64,000 nt of DNA, from positions 124,001 through 188,000 of the forward strand of contig ML210161.1 of assembly GCA_004369085.1 (NCBI GenBank). The letters run 5' to 3'. This DNA is from Coprinopsis marcescibilis (Eukaryota > Basidiomycota > Agaricomycetes > Agaricales > Psathyrellaceae). The translations under genes and the position numbers were made by a program. This document shows, one piece after another, positions 34,628 to 46,095 of the stretch. Each line of letters opens with the position of its first letter. Position 1 is the stretch's first letter. The notes below the pieces were generated by a model. The model was not told the origin of the DNA. It saw only the letters and a program-made list of their open reading frames with translations, and ran no database searches.

Positions 34628-36191
34628 GCTTTTTCCTCATTTATTGAAGACCAGCTGCAAGCCGCTTTTCCTCACTTCCGTCTGCACCTTCCCAATGCCA
34701 CCCAGTTACTGTAAATTGACCAAGTCACTACAGCTTACGTTGCACCAAGCTCATACATGTGGCCTTAGGCAACAAAACTGGAGAAACCGTACGTCCTTTG
34801 ACACTGCTCGGCAAGGGCGTCCACTTATCTTGATCTATGCCGACAGGTCACATACGAGATATGCTGGGGCTTGGAAAAGAGGATTTCGAAAATTTCAAGG
34901 TACGTGCCCTTTTGGGCCGTTCAACTCTGTTCTCATTCGAAAAGGCACTGACTGACACTGGAGTGTAGAGCTGCACAAAGGCAGCAGCAGACAGATTCCT
35001 TCTTCTGGAGTTGACCGCCATGGACCAGCCCATCGAGCTCGGACGTGCAATTCAAGAGGCAAGTGTACAGGACCACGATCACTCCCCCATAGCCAGCAAC
35101 CACTCACAGGATAAATGCATTTCTAGATCGTCAGCTGCAATCCAGAAATTCGCATGAAATCCCCAGCCCACACTCGAGCCCTTAAATGTTATCTCCTCCG
35201 ACAACACAGCCAGCGCCGATTCTACCGCTTCATTCGCAAGAAAGATATACAAAAATCGGACTCCCGTCGTGAGCAGGAAAATATAAGAGAAGCAAAGCCC
35301 AGGGCTGCAGCCTACCGCGGCGTCTACACCTCGTCGAGTCCCGAGCGCAAGTCCAATAGCTCCTCTAGCTGCGACAGTATCTCGGACTCGGATTCCTCTG
35401 ACATGTCTGAAGACGACTCGGACGACGCCATGAATCCCGGCTCTTCACTTTATGGTGCGACCCTGCGATTCACTGTATGTGCTATAGAAATCACAGCTAA
35501 CTCAGACACAGATTGGAGCGATGATGATGATGATGATGATGATGGGCCTTCGAATGATACTCATTCCTCTGCCAAGGACTCCGTTGTCGGAAAGGCGGAT
35601 GCCATTCATCACGGTCGCCGTGACAAAGGCCAAAACCCTCACCTCGAGCAAAATTCCGCAAAAACATCAACTTGCGTCTCGAGATACGAACGTGTGGGGC
35701 ACGCATTAGGAAAGAGACGACGCACACAAACCATGGACAAGGTCAAGGCAGAATGTTTAAGCGCTAACCAGCCTAACTTGAAAGGGATGGACCAAGCTCA
35801 AGTCCCCTCTCAGCACGTTGACAATCCCCCTCAACTCGCGGAGAAACCTGCGACCGCTGATATCTCTCCAGAAGGATCTGGGAGCGCACAGCCCGTAGTG
35901 AGGGCAAGACTCGTACAAGAGCAAGCGAGCAGTAGTGAGGAAAAGTTCAGCGCTGTCAGAGCTTTCTTGAATGCAATGAGCCCTTCGATGCAGTATATGC
36001 TCCCCGCATTCGTTGAATTTGGGTTTACAGACGGAAATTCGCTGAGATATGTCGCCGAAAAAAGTACAGAAGATATCGAAGTAGTGATTAGGAGGATACA
36101 GAAGGTTCTGAATTTGGACTCAAGCGTGGAGAGGAAAGTGAGCGAGTTGGATGTCATACGTTTGACCGATGCCTTCAGCAGCTACAAATAA
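34628..36191 (+). CDS. SAM-like domain protein, plus-strand member of a convergent pair (5' end unresolved)
   Basis: Supported exons are 34628-34710, 34769-34788, 34847-34899, 34969-35058 and 35127-36191, giving about 437 residues without a certain start. The joins keep one frame, e.g. QQNWRNR-HIRDMLGLGKEDFENF-KSCTKAAADRF. The intron after 35058 needs a GC donor (GAG|GCAAGT). A further in-frame intron of 57 nt may remove 35455-35511 just before a run of aspartates. After an N-terminal helical part comes a Ser/Asp/Glu-rich disordered region. The last 75 residues, AFLNAMSPSMQYMLPAFVEF and on, form a compact helical module like a sterile alpha motif. The same module ends the facing minus-strand gene. 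I do not recognise a named family. Nuclear location is possible from the basic KRRR cluster but unproven. Confidence 0.6.
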
Positions 36192-36290
36192 AACCAGGGA
36201 GATATATCATATCAGGCATACCAATAATATAGGTTACTTTGATAGTACACTTGCCAATAACGCGAAAGGATCTCATGGGTCCAGGCACTC

Positions 36291-37485
36291 CTATGCCGGA
36301 GGATTCCTAGGCGGGAGTATAGCAACTTTGTCCTCAAACTGGAATCCCTGTAAATGCTTCCTAAGAACCAACAACTCCATCTTTGTCAACGTTCTTCCAT
36401 TAGACGTCGGCAGCTTTTTCAGAAATTCCTGCTCAATATCCTCCGAAGGCCACAGACTAGCGGCCTTCAAGAACAGTAGATTCTTGCAACCGAATTCCAG
36501 AAAATATGGGAGGAAATGGATCATGGATGGCATGCACGACCGGAGGAAGAATTCCACACCGGCCACCTCCATCTTGTTTGTGCCACCATAGTATTGGAGG
36601 TATGTCTCATATTTTGGTCGTTCCGGTAGCGGGAGTAGCTGCCGATTATTTGCGGTTGGGACGGGGATGTCGCTGCGAAGAAAGTTTGGTGTTAGAGGAG
36701 GTGAGAATACGGTCAAGGTGGATGTTGAAGCAGCAGCAACATCAACGAGTGGTTTAGACGCGGGTGCGGAAGTAAAAGCTGGTGGAATGATTGGATTCCT
36801 GGAGGTGGATGTGTACGGAGAATCGAGCGTTCGCACACCGGAAGAGCGTGTGGAGCAGGTGGGAGTCGAGACGATATCAGTCTCCCGATCAGAGTCCTCC
36901 ATTGAAGGTGACTGCCCTTCGCCCTGGTCAGGAGTAGGCCCGCGGTCAACTACTGAACGTCGGCTCGGTAATGGAGGTGGAGGAAGTGACTGTCATATCG
37001 AAGCAAGGCTTCAACGGGGTTCTCAAACGAGTAGTCACTGTGAATTGCCTACCTGTCGAGTTCCCCTATCTTTCCGAAAGATGGACGCATTGTCATCGTT
37101 CTCTTGCTTCATTAGAACATTTAAATCTTTGAACTTCTTCCATCTCATCCATCCAAAACGTTTGTTGATATACTTCTTGATCACTGAGTGCTTGAAAAGA
37201 TCATCGGAGCCGCTTATCACTGCTTGTTTCTTTTCCAGGACCTGATGGGATTGGGGTCATCAACCAACGAACGGTGGCCAGATAAGAGTAGACAACTTTA
37301 CCGAGGTCACAATGTCATTGATGAGGTCGGATTGGTCGCTTGCGAACTTGCCAGGATCAAGCGTGTTATCCATCAGAGTGCGTATGAGTTCCTGAGGGAG
37401 TATCAGCACCGACCGACCAGTGAGCGCTGGCGAGCACTACTAGCCTTGATACGTTTTGCAGTCTCGCCATTGACACCCAGTCCAT
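36291..37485 (-). CDS. SAM-like domain protein, minus-strand member of a convergent pair
   Basis: Predicted 340 aa in four exons: 37485-37441, 37391-37302, 37241-37053, 36989-36291, all phase 0. The N-terminal part (DLINDIVTSVLEKKQ, KKYINKRFGWMRWKKFKDL) aligns in layout with RAIQEIVSCNPEIRM and RQHSQRRFYRFIRKK of the facing gene. A Pro/Ser-rich linker follows. The C-terminal module reads FFLRSCMPSMIHFLPYFLEF, then WPSEDIEQEFLKKLP and a closing helix LVLRKHLQGF, matching the partner's module. The two stops are only 99 bases apart, so the pair arose by inverted duplication or has kept convergent order. The start is tentative: the frame is open upstream to an ATG at 37731. Function unknown; the module suggests protein-protein contact. 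Confidence 0.6.
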
Positions 37486-38310
37486 ATTCGAACTCTTGGC
37501 TGGGAGAGAGGCTTTGGGGGGGTTTTGGTCCCTTACTGGCGGCGGCGGCTGGACCCTGTTTAGACAACCGTTGGGATGGGGTAAGTGATTGGGCTCGCCC
37601 TGCGATGATTGTGATCGGTCAGGTATTAGCATATAGTTATGTGTCCCTTTGTTACAGGCTGAACACGCACGGGTGACTCCCATTCGATGCGCAGGACTAC
37701 CAGGGTTATGTGGCTGGCTGGAGAAAGCCACAATGCAATCCCATCAATTTCCAGCGGGAGCAGTCCGTATATTAAGAACCCTTTTAGCTTCCAAGTTGCG
37801 AGAATAGGCAATGGTCACTTTAAAAATACAGTGATAAATATATAGCACAACGAATTACAGGTGTATGTATTTGTAACCAGCGATAACAGCACCAGAGTTA
37901 CAATGAGAAACGTATTACGGTTGTCCCTTTCCAAGGGGACAGAGTGGGTCATACAAAGAACCGTACGTGAGGATCGAACAGGAAGAATCATTGCAAAAAT
38001 GTCCATAGATGGGTTAAGTCTGCCGTAGAGTTCTTGAATGCGAAAGAAGTAAAGTATGAATTGTAATGCAGGGATCATTTGTCGTCGGGAGATTAGAAGT
38101 GCGATAGTTGTTCCAACCATGGTGAAGAGGCACTAAATGGCAATTATAAGTACATCTGGTCGCGTTAGTTGACCAGAGAGAGGAAGAGGGGATAGAATAA
38201 CACGTCAATCGATCTAGGTTCGACCGACTGAGCCGGTATCTGGCACTTGTTCCGGAGTTCGTTCAAAGATGCGTTCGTATGTTGCATGATCTATAACAGA
38301 GGAGCGGCCG
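37486..38310. other. Intergenic region, no gene seen
   Basis: Upstream of the minus-strand SAM-like gene and downstream of Spt2. The part 37800-38150 is AT-rich and looks like 3' flanking sequence of other transcripts. No tRNA or repeat was recognised. Confidence 0.45.
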
Positions 38311-39809
38311 CTATCCTCGAGCCGCCCGTTCCTTCTCCTTCTTGCGTCGACGCTTCTCTTCTTCGTGTCGTCGCTGGTCTTCGATAGCACGCTGATCCTC
38401 TAAGGCAGCAAGACGAGCACTGTAGATGAGAATAGGAACGTTAGACGAAAGCAACGACCACAAATGAAACGAATACCAACCTCCTCTGCTCCTCTCGCTC
38501 GAGGGCTGTCGCATCTGCTTCCATGTCGTCATCGTCGCTGAAGACATCTTGGGACACATATTTTCGGCGATCGCGACCAAACATTTTCCAGATGGTTGTA
38601 CTGACGTCTTGATCCAGGTCGTCACTTTCAGCTGGTGAACGTTGACGTCGTTTAGGTGGCGGTGTCTCCGAGCGACTGGAAGAACGTTGCCGTTTCTTCA
38701 GTCCACTCTTGCTGCTGGAATAACGATCATCATAGGAGCTCTTGCCAGAGTAGCGGTCATCGTAAGCATTCTTGGTGGCTTTCGAGTGCGAGGACTTCGA
38801 TTTGTCAGCCACTCGATTCCTGTCAGACCGGGAGGGTGGAATGGTGGAAGTCCGCTGCAAGTGCGAGGAAGATCCAGAGGTAGCGAGTCGAGCTGCAGAT
38901 GTCGTAGGTTTCGAAGCAGTGGGTGGTCGCTTCTGTGCAGACTGAGGATGCGAGGCTATCGAAAACACCGTCAGGCCATGAGCCCGAAAGATCACGGAAA
39001 CTCGACGTACATGAAGGAGTATTGGTACCAGATGTGGGGGTAACAGAAGATGGCCGACTCGTCTTCTTCTCCGGCTCCTTCTTCGACCCAAACCAATCAG
39101 TGAAACCTCGAGCGTCTTCACCATGCAAAATCTTGGTCTCCTTCACCTTTGCACGATCCTGTACAATCTCATCGATTGTTCGTGTATCCCGTTTGTTTTG
39201 ATTCAACTTCACCAAGAAGTTTGGCGTAGCATTAATCCTGGCCTTGACAGACTTGTAATTCGCCGCTTGGCCTCCAGCATCAGCTGCGGTCATATTTACG
39301 GCACCACCAGGCAGCTTGCGCCCTGTTCGCTGCGTCGTGGAGGCCCTCGTTGGCGACGAGCGGTTTGTATCCCCATACAGCCTCTTCATCTCCCGCTGGA
39401 TTCTTTGCTGTCGCAACTCCTCCCTGGACAGGGTAGAATCATCATTGAGAGGTTTGCGAAGAGGTTCTTTCGACTTGGACGACGACCCGGCCTTGGCTGT
39501 ATGTTGCTTAGAGCCGTAGGATAGGGCATCATCCCTCTCCCGCTCCCTCGCCCTTTGCTCAGCCAATTTCTTCGCTTCCTCCACCCTCTTCCGTCTCTCG
39601 TCCTCCCGCTTCTGGTCCTCCAGAATCTTCAACCGGCGCTTCTTTTCCTGTTCCCGCTCCTTTGCCTCCTTCGCTTCCTGCTGCCTCCGCAACTCCGTCT
39701 CCTTGCGCTGTCGCTCTCGTAGGGCCATTTCTACAGCACTTTCTTGCTGCTTCGTCTGGGTAGCGCTAAGCGCCATGAGGTTGGCGAATGCCGACATTGC
39801 TCTAGCCAC
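38311..39809 (-). CDS. SPT2: Spt2 histone chaperone
   Basis: Predicted 460 aa in three exons: 39809-39011, 38955-38481, 38419-38311. Spt2 binds histones H3-H4 and keeps nucleosomes in place behind RNA polymerase II. The order of features fits: a short N-terminus with an ATG at 39809 (or 39797), a long Lys/Arg/Glu coiled coil at about 25-100, a basic Ser-rich middle, and the conserved acidic C-terminal block SQDVFSDDDDMEADATALER. This is preceded by STTIWKMFGRDRRKY and followed by a Glu/Arg helix ending KKEKERAARG. The D-D-x-x-D-M-E-A box is the histone-binding signature of the family. Length is usual for fungi. The second acceptor (CGATAG at 38956) is required to reach the frame of the final domain. 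Confidence 0.85.
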
Positions 39810-40130
39810 AGATTGATAACAAGGGCCCAGAAGGTGGAGAACAAAAAGAGGGGAGAAAGGGAGAGGATTTATAGGTCGGGGAACGAGAGAAGGGAGTCAG
39901 CTCACAGAACAACTCAGACGTGGGCAGTCCCGTGGTTGGGCCGATCCGGGCCGCTGATGTGGCCGGATGCATTGTCCTCGACCGGCTTGGCGTTGCGGCC
40001 GGGGCTTTGCTTGAGGCCTGAGGGAACTCAATAGACTCGAAGGTCAAGCTTATACAATAGCGGGATTCATTAATTACATAGATACAATCGGCATGCTATG
40101 GAATTAGCGCCGTTTTTGCCATTGAACTCT
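39810..40130. other. Short intergenic region
   Basis: Upstream sequence of Spt2 and 3' flank of MFS transporter A, both on the minus strand. Nothing else seen. Confidence 0.5.
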
Positions 40131-42213
40131 TTACGGTGCCTGGGCCCAGAGTCGTTTGGGCAAAAAGCTGGCAGCATAAAGTGCTCCAACCACAACTCCA
40201 ATAAGGATATAATACACCAACCAACCTCCTGCCAGGTTGTGCGCAATGGAGAGAGAGAATAGGGAGCTTGCGACACCAGGTCCGATGGCCCTCATCACAC
40301 TGACGGTCATCTGGAGATTTTGATAAGCTGAGGAAAAGACATGCGACTCAGGTGAGGAAACAGTACCTGGCTTAGACCATTGGTTGCGCCGAGAGAAGCC
40401 CGGTTCGGTGCAGCTGCTGCAATAAAGATAAACACAGAACCTTGGAGAATCACAATCAGTACCGCATGCAACAAAGGTCAAACGACTAAAGAGCCACTTA
40501 CCATAGCACAAACCCATCCCAATAGAGATAAGAATTTGAGTAACGGCAAGGATCCAAACGAGGTTGCTGAGCCCTTGACTCCTCGCGAGCATATTCAACA
40601 AAGGATAGCAAGCAAAAGCAGGGATGGCAGATATCATCCCACCAATAAACGTCTTCTTTGCTCCCCAACGATCGACAATCTTTGCAAAGAAGAACACCTG
40701 CAGGAACCCGTTCATAATACCATAAACAGACATGAGGTTTCCAATGATGTGAGGTGGCAAGCCGAGTCCACCCTTTTCAATAGGCGTGGAGAGGAAGAGT
40801 GGTTGGATAGCCCTGAACGCAATATCCACCAAAGAAATCGCCGCGTAGTTCCCCGCTGCAGTAATTACGCGTCGAGTCAGGAGCGACCTCAAAGGTATAT
40901 GCTCCTTTTCGTTCGGGCCCTCGCTAGCCTCTCCACTCACTGGTAGGCTATGGCTAATCCCGGCCTGTCCAGGATCTTGCGAGTCCAGAGCTTTGGAAAG
41001 CTTAGAGGTGGGCTTTTTTTGTCGTTTTGTGAGATATTGCCGGATGGGGGTGGGATTGGGCAGAGTCTCCTTTAGGTACACCCAGATGACGACGAATGAG
41101 ATCAAAGAGTATGTCGCTGGTACTGCGCACGCCAAAAAGTATGGGTACTTCTTGTGGAATTCGCTGTTACCAAACCATCCGGGGAAACGCTCGGCTGGTT
41201 TGGAGAGGGAGCCGCCAATGATGGGGCCGAGCTATCAGTACAGATAATTGGAATCTGAATCTCGAGAAAAGGTTACTCCACTTACCGTGCTCCCGGAAGA
41301 CCAAGCAATCGGGAAATATGCATAAGCCTAGGGTGAGGATGTGGTTAGGGGTAGCCGATAACCAGAAGATGACCTAAAAAGGTTGCTAACCATAGAGATA
41401 TTGGTCTCATCGGTCAATTCTGCCATCATACTAAAGATACTAAGGGTTGCGTATACACTCGATAAAGAATGTCATACCTCTTAATGACGCCAATGTTCCC
41501 ATCTGCGGAAGTGAGATGATTGTAAGGCCAATGACAGGCAGGTTTCGGAGAAGGACGTACTTAAAGCACCGTTCAAGCTTCGACTGAATATGCACCCTCA
41601 GCTAAAGGAATCCATGAAGAGTAATCATTGCACTAACCTCAAGACGAGCCCCCAAAACGTCCTCGACAGTCCAAAAGAATACATCGAGATTGTAAGTCCG
41701 GAAAGACCAATGAGGATGACGGGCTTTCGCCCAATACTGTCCGAGAGTCGACTCCAGTGCAGTATAGTCAGTGCCTGCGTCAAAAAGAATATTGATTGCT
41801 ACGCAACACAAGCTTAGCCTTTAGACTCGTCAAGCCACACGCAAAAAAGCTACTCACCATCATCCCAACATAATATCCAACAGCAGCTTCATTGCCTCCC
41901 GTTATGCCCAGGTCCCTAATCAACTAAGCCGCAAGAAGGTAAGCCGACATTCACCAAAAGTCCCTAATAGCAGAGAAGAACAAACACACACCTGCGGCAT
42001 AAACGGCGAGATAACCTGCGAAGTCAGAGGTTCTGCAAGTTGCAGGAACATCACTATCGAGAACTGGAACCAGGGCAGTGGTGTCATTTTCTTCTTCTTC
42101 TGCCTGCCATGCCCAGCCACTACGACCTCCAACAAAGGCGTCTCCTCGTCCACCGCGACTGTCCCGTCCCGCTCAACATTAGGAACATCAGCAGCGTTCT
42201 TCGCCCTGGTCAT
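40131..42213 (-). CDS. MFS transporter A
   Basis: Predicted 520 aa, ten exons: 42213-41992, 41923-41858, 41798-41638, 41583-41561, 41502-41478, 41430-41391, 41327-41286, 41231-40502, 40440-40367, 40310-40131. A polar N-terminus (DEETPLLEVV) leads to 12 likely membrane helices split by a central loop of about 75 residues. The loop 2-3 signature is SDSIGRKPVILIG, and helix 4-5 carries LNGNIGVIKSMMAELTDETN. This resembles the fungal family related to yeast YCR023C and plant ZIF-like carriers, probably proton-coupled export of metabolites, drugs or metal chelates from plasma or vacuolar membrane. Substrate unknown. It is the most intron-rich of four paralogs here, with two exons of only 23 and 25 nt. 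A 21-bp tandem repeat lies upstream. Confidence 0.88.
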
Positions 42214-42351
42214 CGTAAAGAGTCGTAAAATCTGAGTTCCTAGTCGTTGGTCGTATTCGTATCGGTCGGTGGCCGGCCTTCCTGCGAAAAAGCAAGCGAA
42301 AAGCAAGTGGACCTCGGCTACGGTCACCAAGAGTTAAAGTTGACAGCCGGG

Positions 42352-42405
42352 GCAATCGAATGGTAAGTACTAGCAATCGAATGGTAAGTACTAGCAATCG
42401 AATGG
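42352..42405. repeat. 21-bp tandem repeat, about 2.6 copies
   Basis: The unit gcaatcgaatggtaagtact plus a is repeated exactly at 42352-42372 and 42373-42393, with twelve further bases. It starts 139 bases upstream of the MFS A start codon, in its promoter or 5' untranslated region. Each full unit contains GTAAGT on the plus strand, opposite to the transcribed strand. Confidence 0.9.
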
Positions 42406-43172
42406 GGCTGCAAACTGGATAAATGGGAATTGAGTGGTGCTCGTTTAATTTAATAGACACCCATACTTGCCTTTAACCAACAAATGCAGCAGGGAGAGAA
42501 GGACCGTGACGGCGAAATCGACAGTCCTCCGCTCGTAATGTCCCCTCCCTCCTCTTACTAAGCCTAGTCGACTATCAGGACTCCTTCCGGGTCAACTTCC
42601 GAAAGCCCCTGAAGAGCCCTGAACGAAAAAGAACACCGGTGCTGGGTTTGGCATTACTCGTTTGAAATGTCGTGATCGCGTTCTGTCCAAGTTCATCGAG
42701 CTCAGAGCCGCATGCTTGTCGGAATCTGATGGAAAGGCCATTACGGAGCTGTAACGTTCTTAAAGTCCGAGTTCTGTACATGGCTTTCCATCTCGGCAGC
42801 CGGCATTTTCGCCAATTACCACAGCTTTAGAGATGAACCCTGAAAAGGGCATATTCCTGGTCTAAACGGCCCCGAAAGCCTTCCGAAGAAACTGATGGAA
42901 TTAGGGTCAAACTACCACGCGAACGTTCCAGAAGATACGGGCGCTTGGTAGCAGTAGATACAAATGATACATCAAAGACTAGAAACCTATTACTTACAAC
43001 GGCGGAGATAGGTGCACACATATGGGGGGGAAAGAGTGCAACATGAGTACGAACAACAACAGAACAACAAAACGAATAGTAACGGGCATAAAAGTAAATC
43101 TTGAAACAGATGCAGACAGCTGAACAGAACATTAATAAAGAGAGATGCAGATAAAATTTAAAATCAAGCTCA
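42406..43172. other. Intergenic region, no gene seen
   Basis: Between MFS A upstream sequence and the 3' end of the serine-rich gene. The part 43000-43170 is A-rich, as expected for the 3' flank of that minus-strand gene. Frames on the minus strand overlap and show no domain. Confidence 0.45.
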
Positions 43173-46046
43173 TTAAACGGCAACTGCAGCAGAAAAATCG
43201 CCCTCAGAATCTGCATAATACCCATCATCACCCATACTCCACCGAGGATTTAGACGGAAAGTAGTCGAAGCCACAGATATCGAGCTCAAGGGTCGTTCAG
43301 GAGGAGGGTCGATTTCCAGTGTATCAAGAATCGCCAGAATCCCGTCCAGACCTTGTGGATGCGAGACAATCATGTTCAAAACAAGCGACTGCTCAGCCAA
43401 ACCTTCTCCGCAGCTGCGGAAGCACCCAATCGAACCAGACTCGGTACCCGATAATTCGGGAACAGGCACTCCAGGATTGACGGCGGTGATAGTCGTATCC
43501 TCTGCAAAGGAATACATAGACCCAGACGAGACCGAAGATCGTCGAGAAAATGTCGACTCCCATTCGATCGTTGATTGCCCTTGTGGGTTGTACAGCGTCC
43601 ATGGCACTAGTCCAGCGGTTCCAACCTCTTTCCGAGGGAATGGAAGTAGACTGGGCGCGGTAATTGCTGCGTCAGCAAGGGGAACGAGAGACTTTGGTCT
43701 TATGACAAAGCCTGGTTGCCCGACAAGCTCTGGATTGTGAGTCAAGGGCGAAAATGTCTTCCCGCTGGTAAAGCTTAGACGCATTCCACCTCCAGAGGTA
43801 ATAGTAGGACAAGGTCTTGACGAGCCCGTATGGATCAGAGCTGGTGCAGATAGACGCTTTGCCTTTCCGAGAACCTTTTCCCCTTTCCACAGATGAACAT
43901 CGCTAGCTTCAATTAGAGAAAACCACCTGCGCTTAAGGCCAGTGAAAGAGAGCCTCTTCCTTGCCGATGAGCCAACTTCATCAATGAAAGCCGAGGGTTG
44001 GAGCTGAACTTGTGTCACGGCGTATATGTCGCACATGCGGAACTGCGCGGAATCTTCGTTTTCTTCTTCCTCCAAGATGGTAGACAATACGGAGCAAGGA
44101 TCAAAGCTGGGAGGCCGGGAGGAAGACCGTCGAGGAAGAGGATCGGCGAAGGCGGCCTGACTGTTCATTCCGGGTTTAAAGGAGAAGACTTCCGTCGTGT
44201 CATCGCATTCATCCTGGCGAAATGATATAAGGATGGCTTTCAGTGAAATAAGTGGAATTACATACTTCGGACGAGTCAGAAAATCGCGATGTCATCGTCA
44301 AATCTTCGGGCAAGATTGACTGAACTACGCCCACTTCAGGACCCAGATTACGTTCATCAACCTCACCATCGACAAGTTTCTCTTTCTCTTCATAGAAACA
44401 AGACTCTACTTCAGTGACCCCGGAGAGGCGATGTAAGGTGACCGAGTCCATATCCGGCTGTCCTAGCATTTCGAGATGTGGAAAAAGGGTTGGCGTGTCA
44501 GGAAAGGTCTGGTCGAGCCCAGCCAAAATGAGGTCGATCGATGATGTTTCCAGGCGATACCCATTCCTCTTCCTTTTCTTCCTCGTAATGTCGTCTCCAG
44601 AACAGGACACCGGGGCGAAGAAATGGCCCAAAGTCTTGGTATGCCCACCCATGTAATCGATGGTGGGGACCAGCAAAAGATCAGGCTTGAAGATGTCCTC
44701 AATCGATTCCATATCAATGACAACGTGGGGACTTCTGGGAGATCCTATGAGCGTCGTGTCTCCAGCGAAAGAGTTTTCGAACGGCATCATACTATCCGAT
44801 GGGCTGGATAGCATCACAGGAGACGCGGGCTGGCTGGGGGGTGTGAGGGTGATTTCAGGTGGAGGGAAAGATCTTCGGAAAAGATGCGAAGAGGCTCGTT
44901 GAGATGGGATGAAAGAGTCGACGCTGTATAAAGAGATTTCTTCGGCTTCGGATGTTGAGCCATCCTTATTCCATTGCATGTTAGGACTGGGTGATGCACT
45001 GGGCCAGATTACTGTTTCTGTCTCTTGTTCTTGAACAGGGGGGATCCCTGGTAGAGTGCCAGGAGTTATCTCTGCATGCCCAACCATATCCGCCACGTCA
45101 AGACTTTCCTCGTCTTCTGCGGGTTCAATCACAGTGGTCGAGGAGATACTGACGGTCGCCGGTTTGAGGTTGGAGATCCATGAAGACTCGTTCAGCTTGT
45201 CGGCGATAATCCCAGAAAACCCGTGCCGTTTGGCATTATCGCGGATTCCACGAATCATGAGCGCGGAAAGTGGAATATCATCTTCGAAGTTTCCGTCATG
45301 TTCGAGATTGGCCAAAATGGTACTGATGAATGTTCCTCTATTGACAGAGGGCGAATAAACCTCGGGCGTGGTGGGAGCCGTTGAACTACCAGCGGTAGTT
45401 GGGGACGAAGTGTTACCCTCGAAATCGGGCGTGAGTGGAGAGCCACCCCCGCTACTATCAGTGGTTGGCGATGTCGTAAGTTCATTCGCAGAGCCCCCAT
45501 CTAGTCATTATCATTTCAATTGAAGTGTGTGGGAGTGATGTTTTATTTATTTAGACCCACCGGACTGGTTTGGAAAGAGGGCGGTTGAGGGTTTCTCAGC
45601 CACCCTGTTGGGGTCTGCCACGTTGAAAGCGTCGTGAAACAAAGCTCTAGCAGTTTGGGATCCACGCCTAACTTTTTGTGTTCGGCAGGGCCTTTGCTCA
45701 AGTGGCGGGCTGTTATTTGAGATTGGGTGGGCATTAATCTCGCCCACAGGTTGCGGAGGCGATGGCTGGCGGATGTACACTGAAGAGAAACAGATTGGTT
45801 AGCAGCTGTAGATAGGATGGATGTCGTAGAGAGATTGAGCTCACCATTGCTGTTGACCGCTTCTTCTTTTACAGCGACGGCGGACACAGGAAGAGTGGCA
45901 GGCGATCTATGTGGTTTTTGTGGCCGTTTCAGGGAGACAAACCCGCGAACGACGCGTTCCCATCCCGCGTAGAGTGCCTTTTTTACATTGACCAAAACGT
46001 TAAGAAACCAAGACATCACTGTGACAGCCAAGAAGGGTGGTAGCAT
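43173..46046 (-). CDS. Large serine/proline-rich protein of unknown function
   Basis: Predicted 898 aa in four exons: 46046-45845, 45779-45561, 45500-44266, 44213-43173. All joins keep frame, and the two long exons are open for 411 and 346 codons, so the model is well supported although I recognise no family. The N-terminus is hydrophobic (PFLAVTVMSWFLNVLVNV), then basic (RPQKPHRS), so a membrane anchor or tail is possible. The rest is low-complexity Ser/Thr/Pro/Glu sequence with islands of order, such as RGTFISTILANLEHDGNFED, GIRDNAKRHGFSGIIADKLN and ARKRLSFTGLKRRWFSLIEA. Acidic-serine segments suggest phosphorylation. It sits between MFS A and MFS B and shares no obvious sequence with them. 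It may be a basidiomycete-specific regulator or scaffold. Confidence 0.65.
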
Positions 46047-46095
46047 AGAGTGTACGCCTGAGGTGGGAGGGAAGAGGCTGGCAGGGGGAAGGATG

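Noticed and set aside
35521..35709. Frame beginning with eight methionines
   Set aside because: It is the GATGAT repeat read out of frame; the Asp-rich reading belongs to the SAM-like gene.
38208..38240. AGGTTCGACCGA, similar to a tRNA B box
   Set aside because: No matching A box or cloverleaf could be drawn around it.
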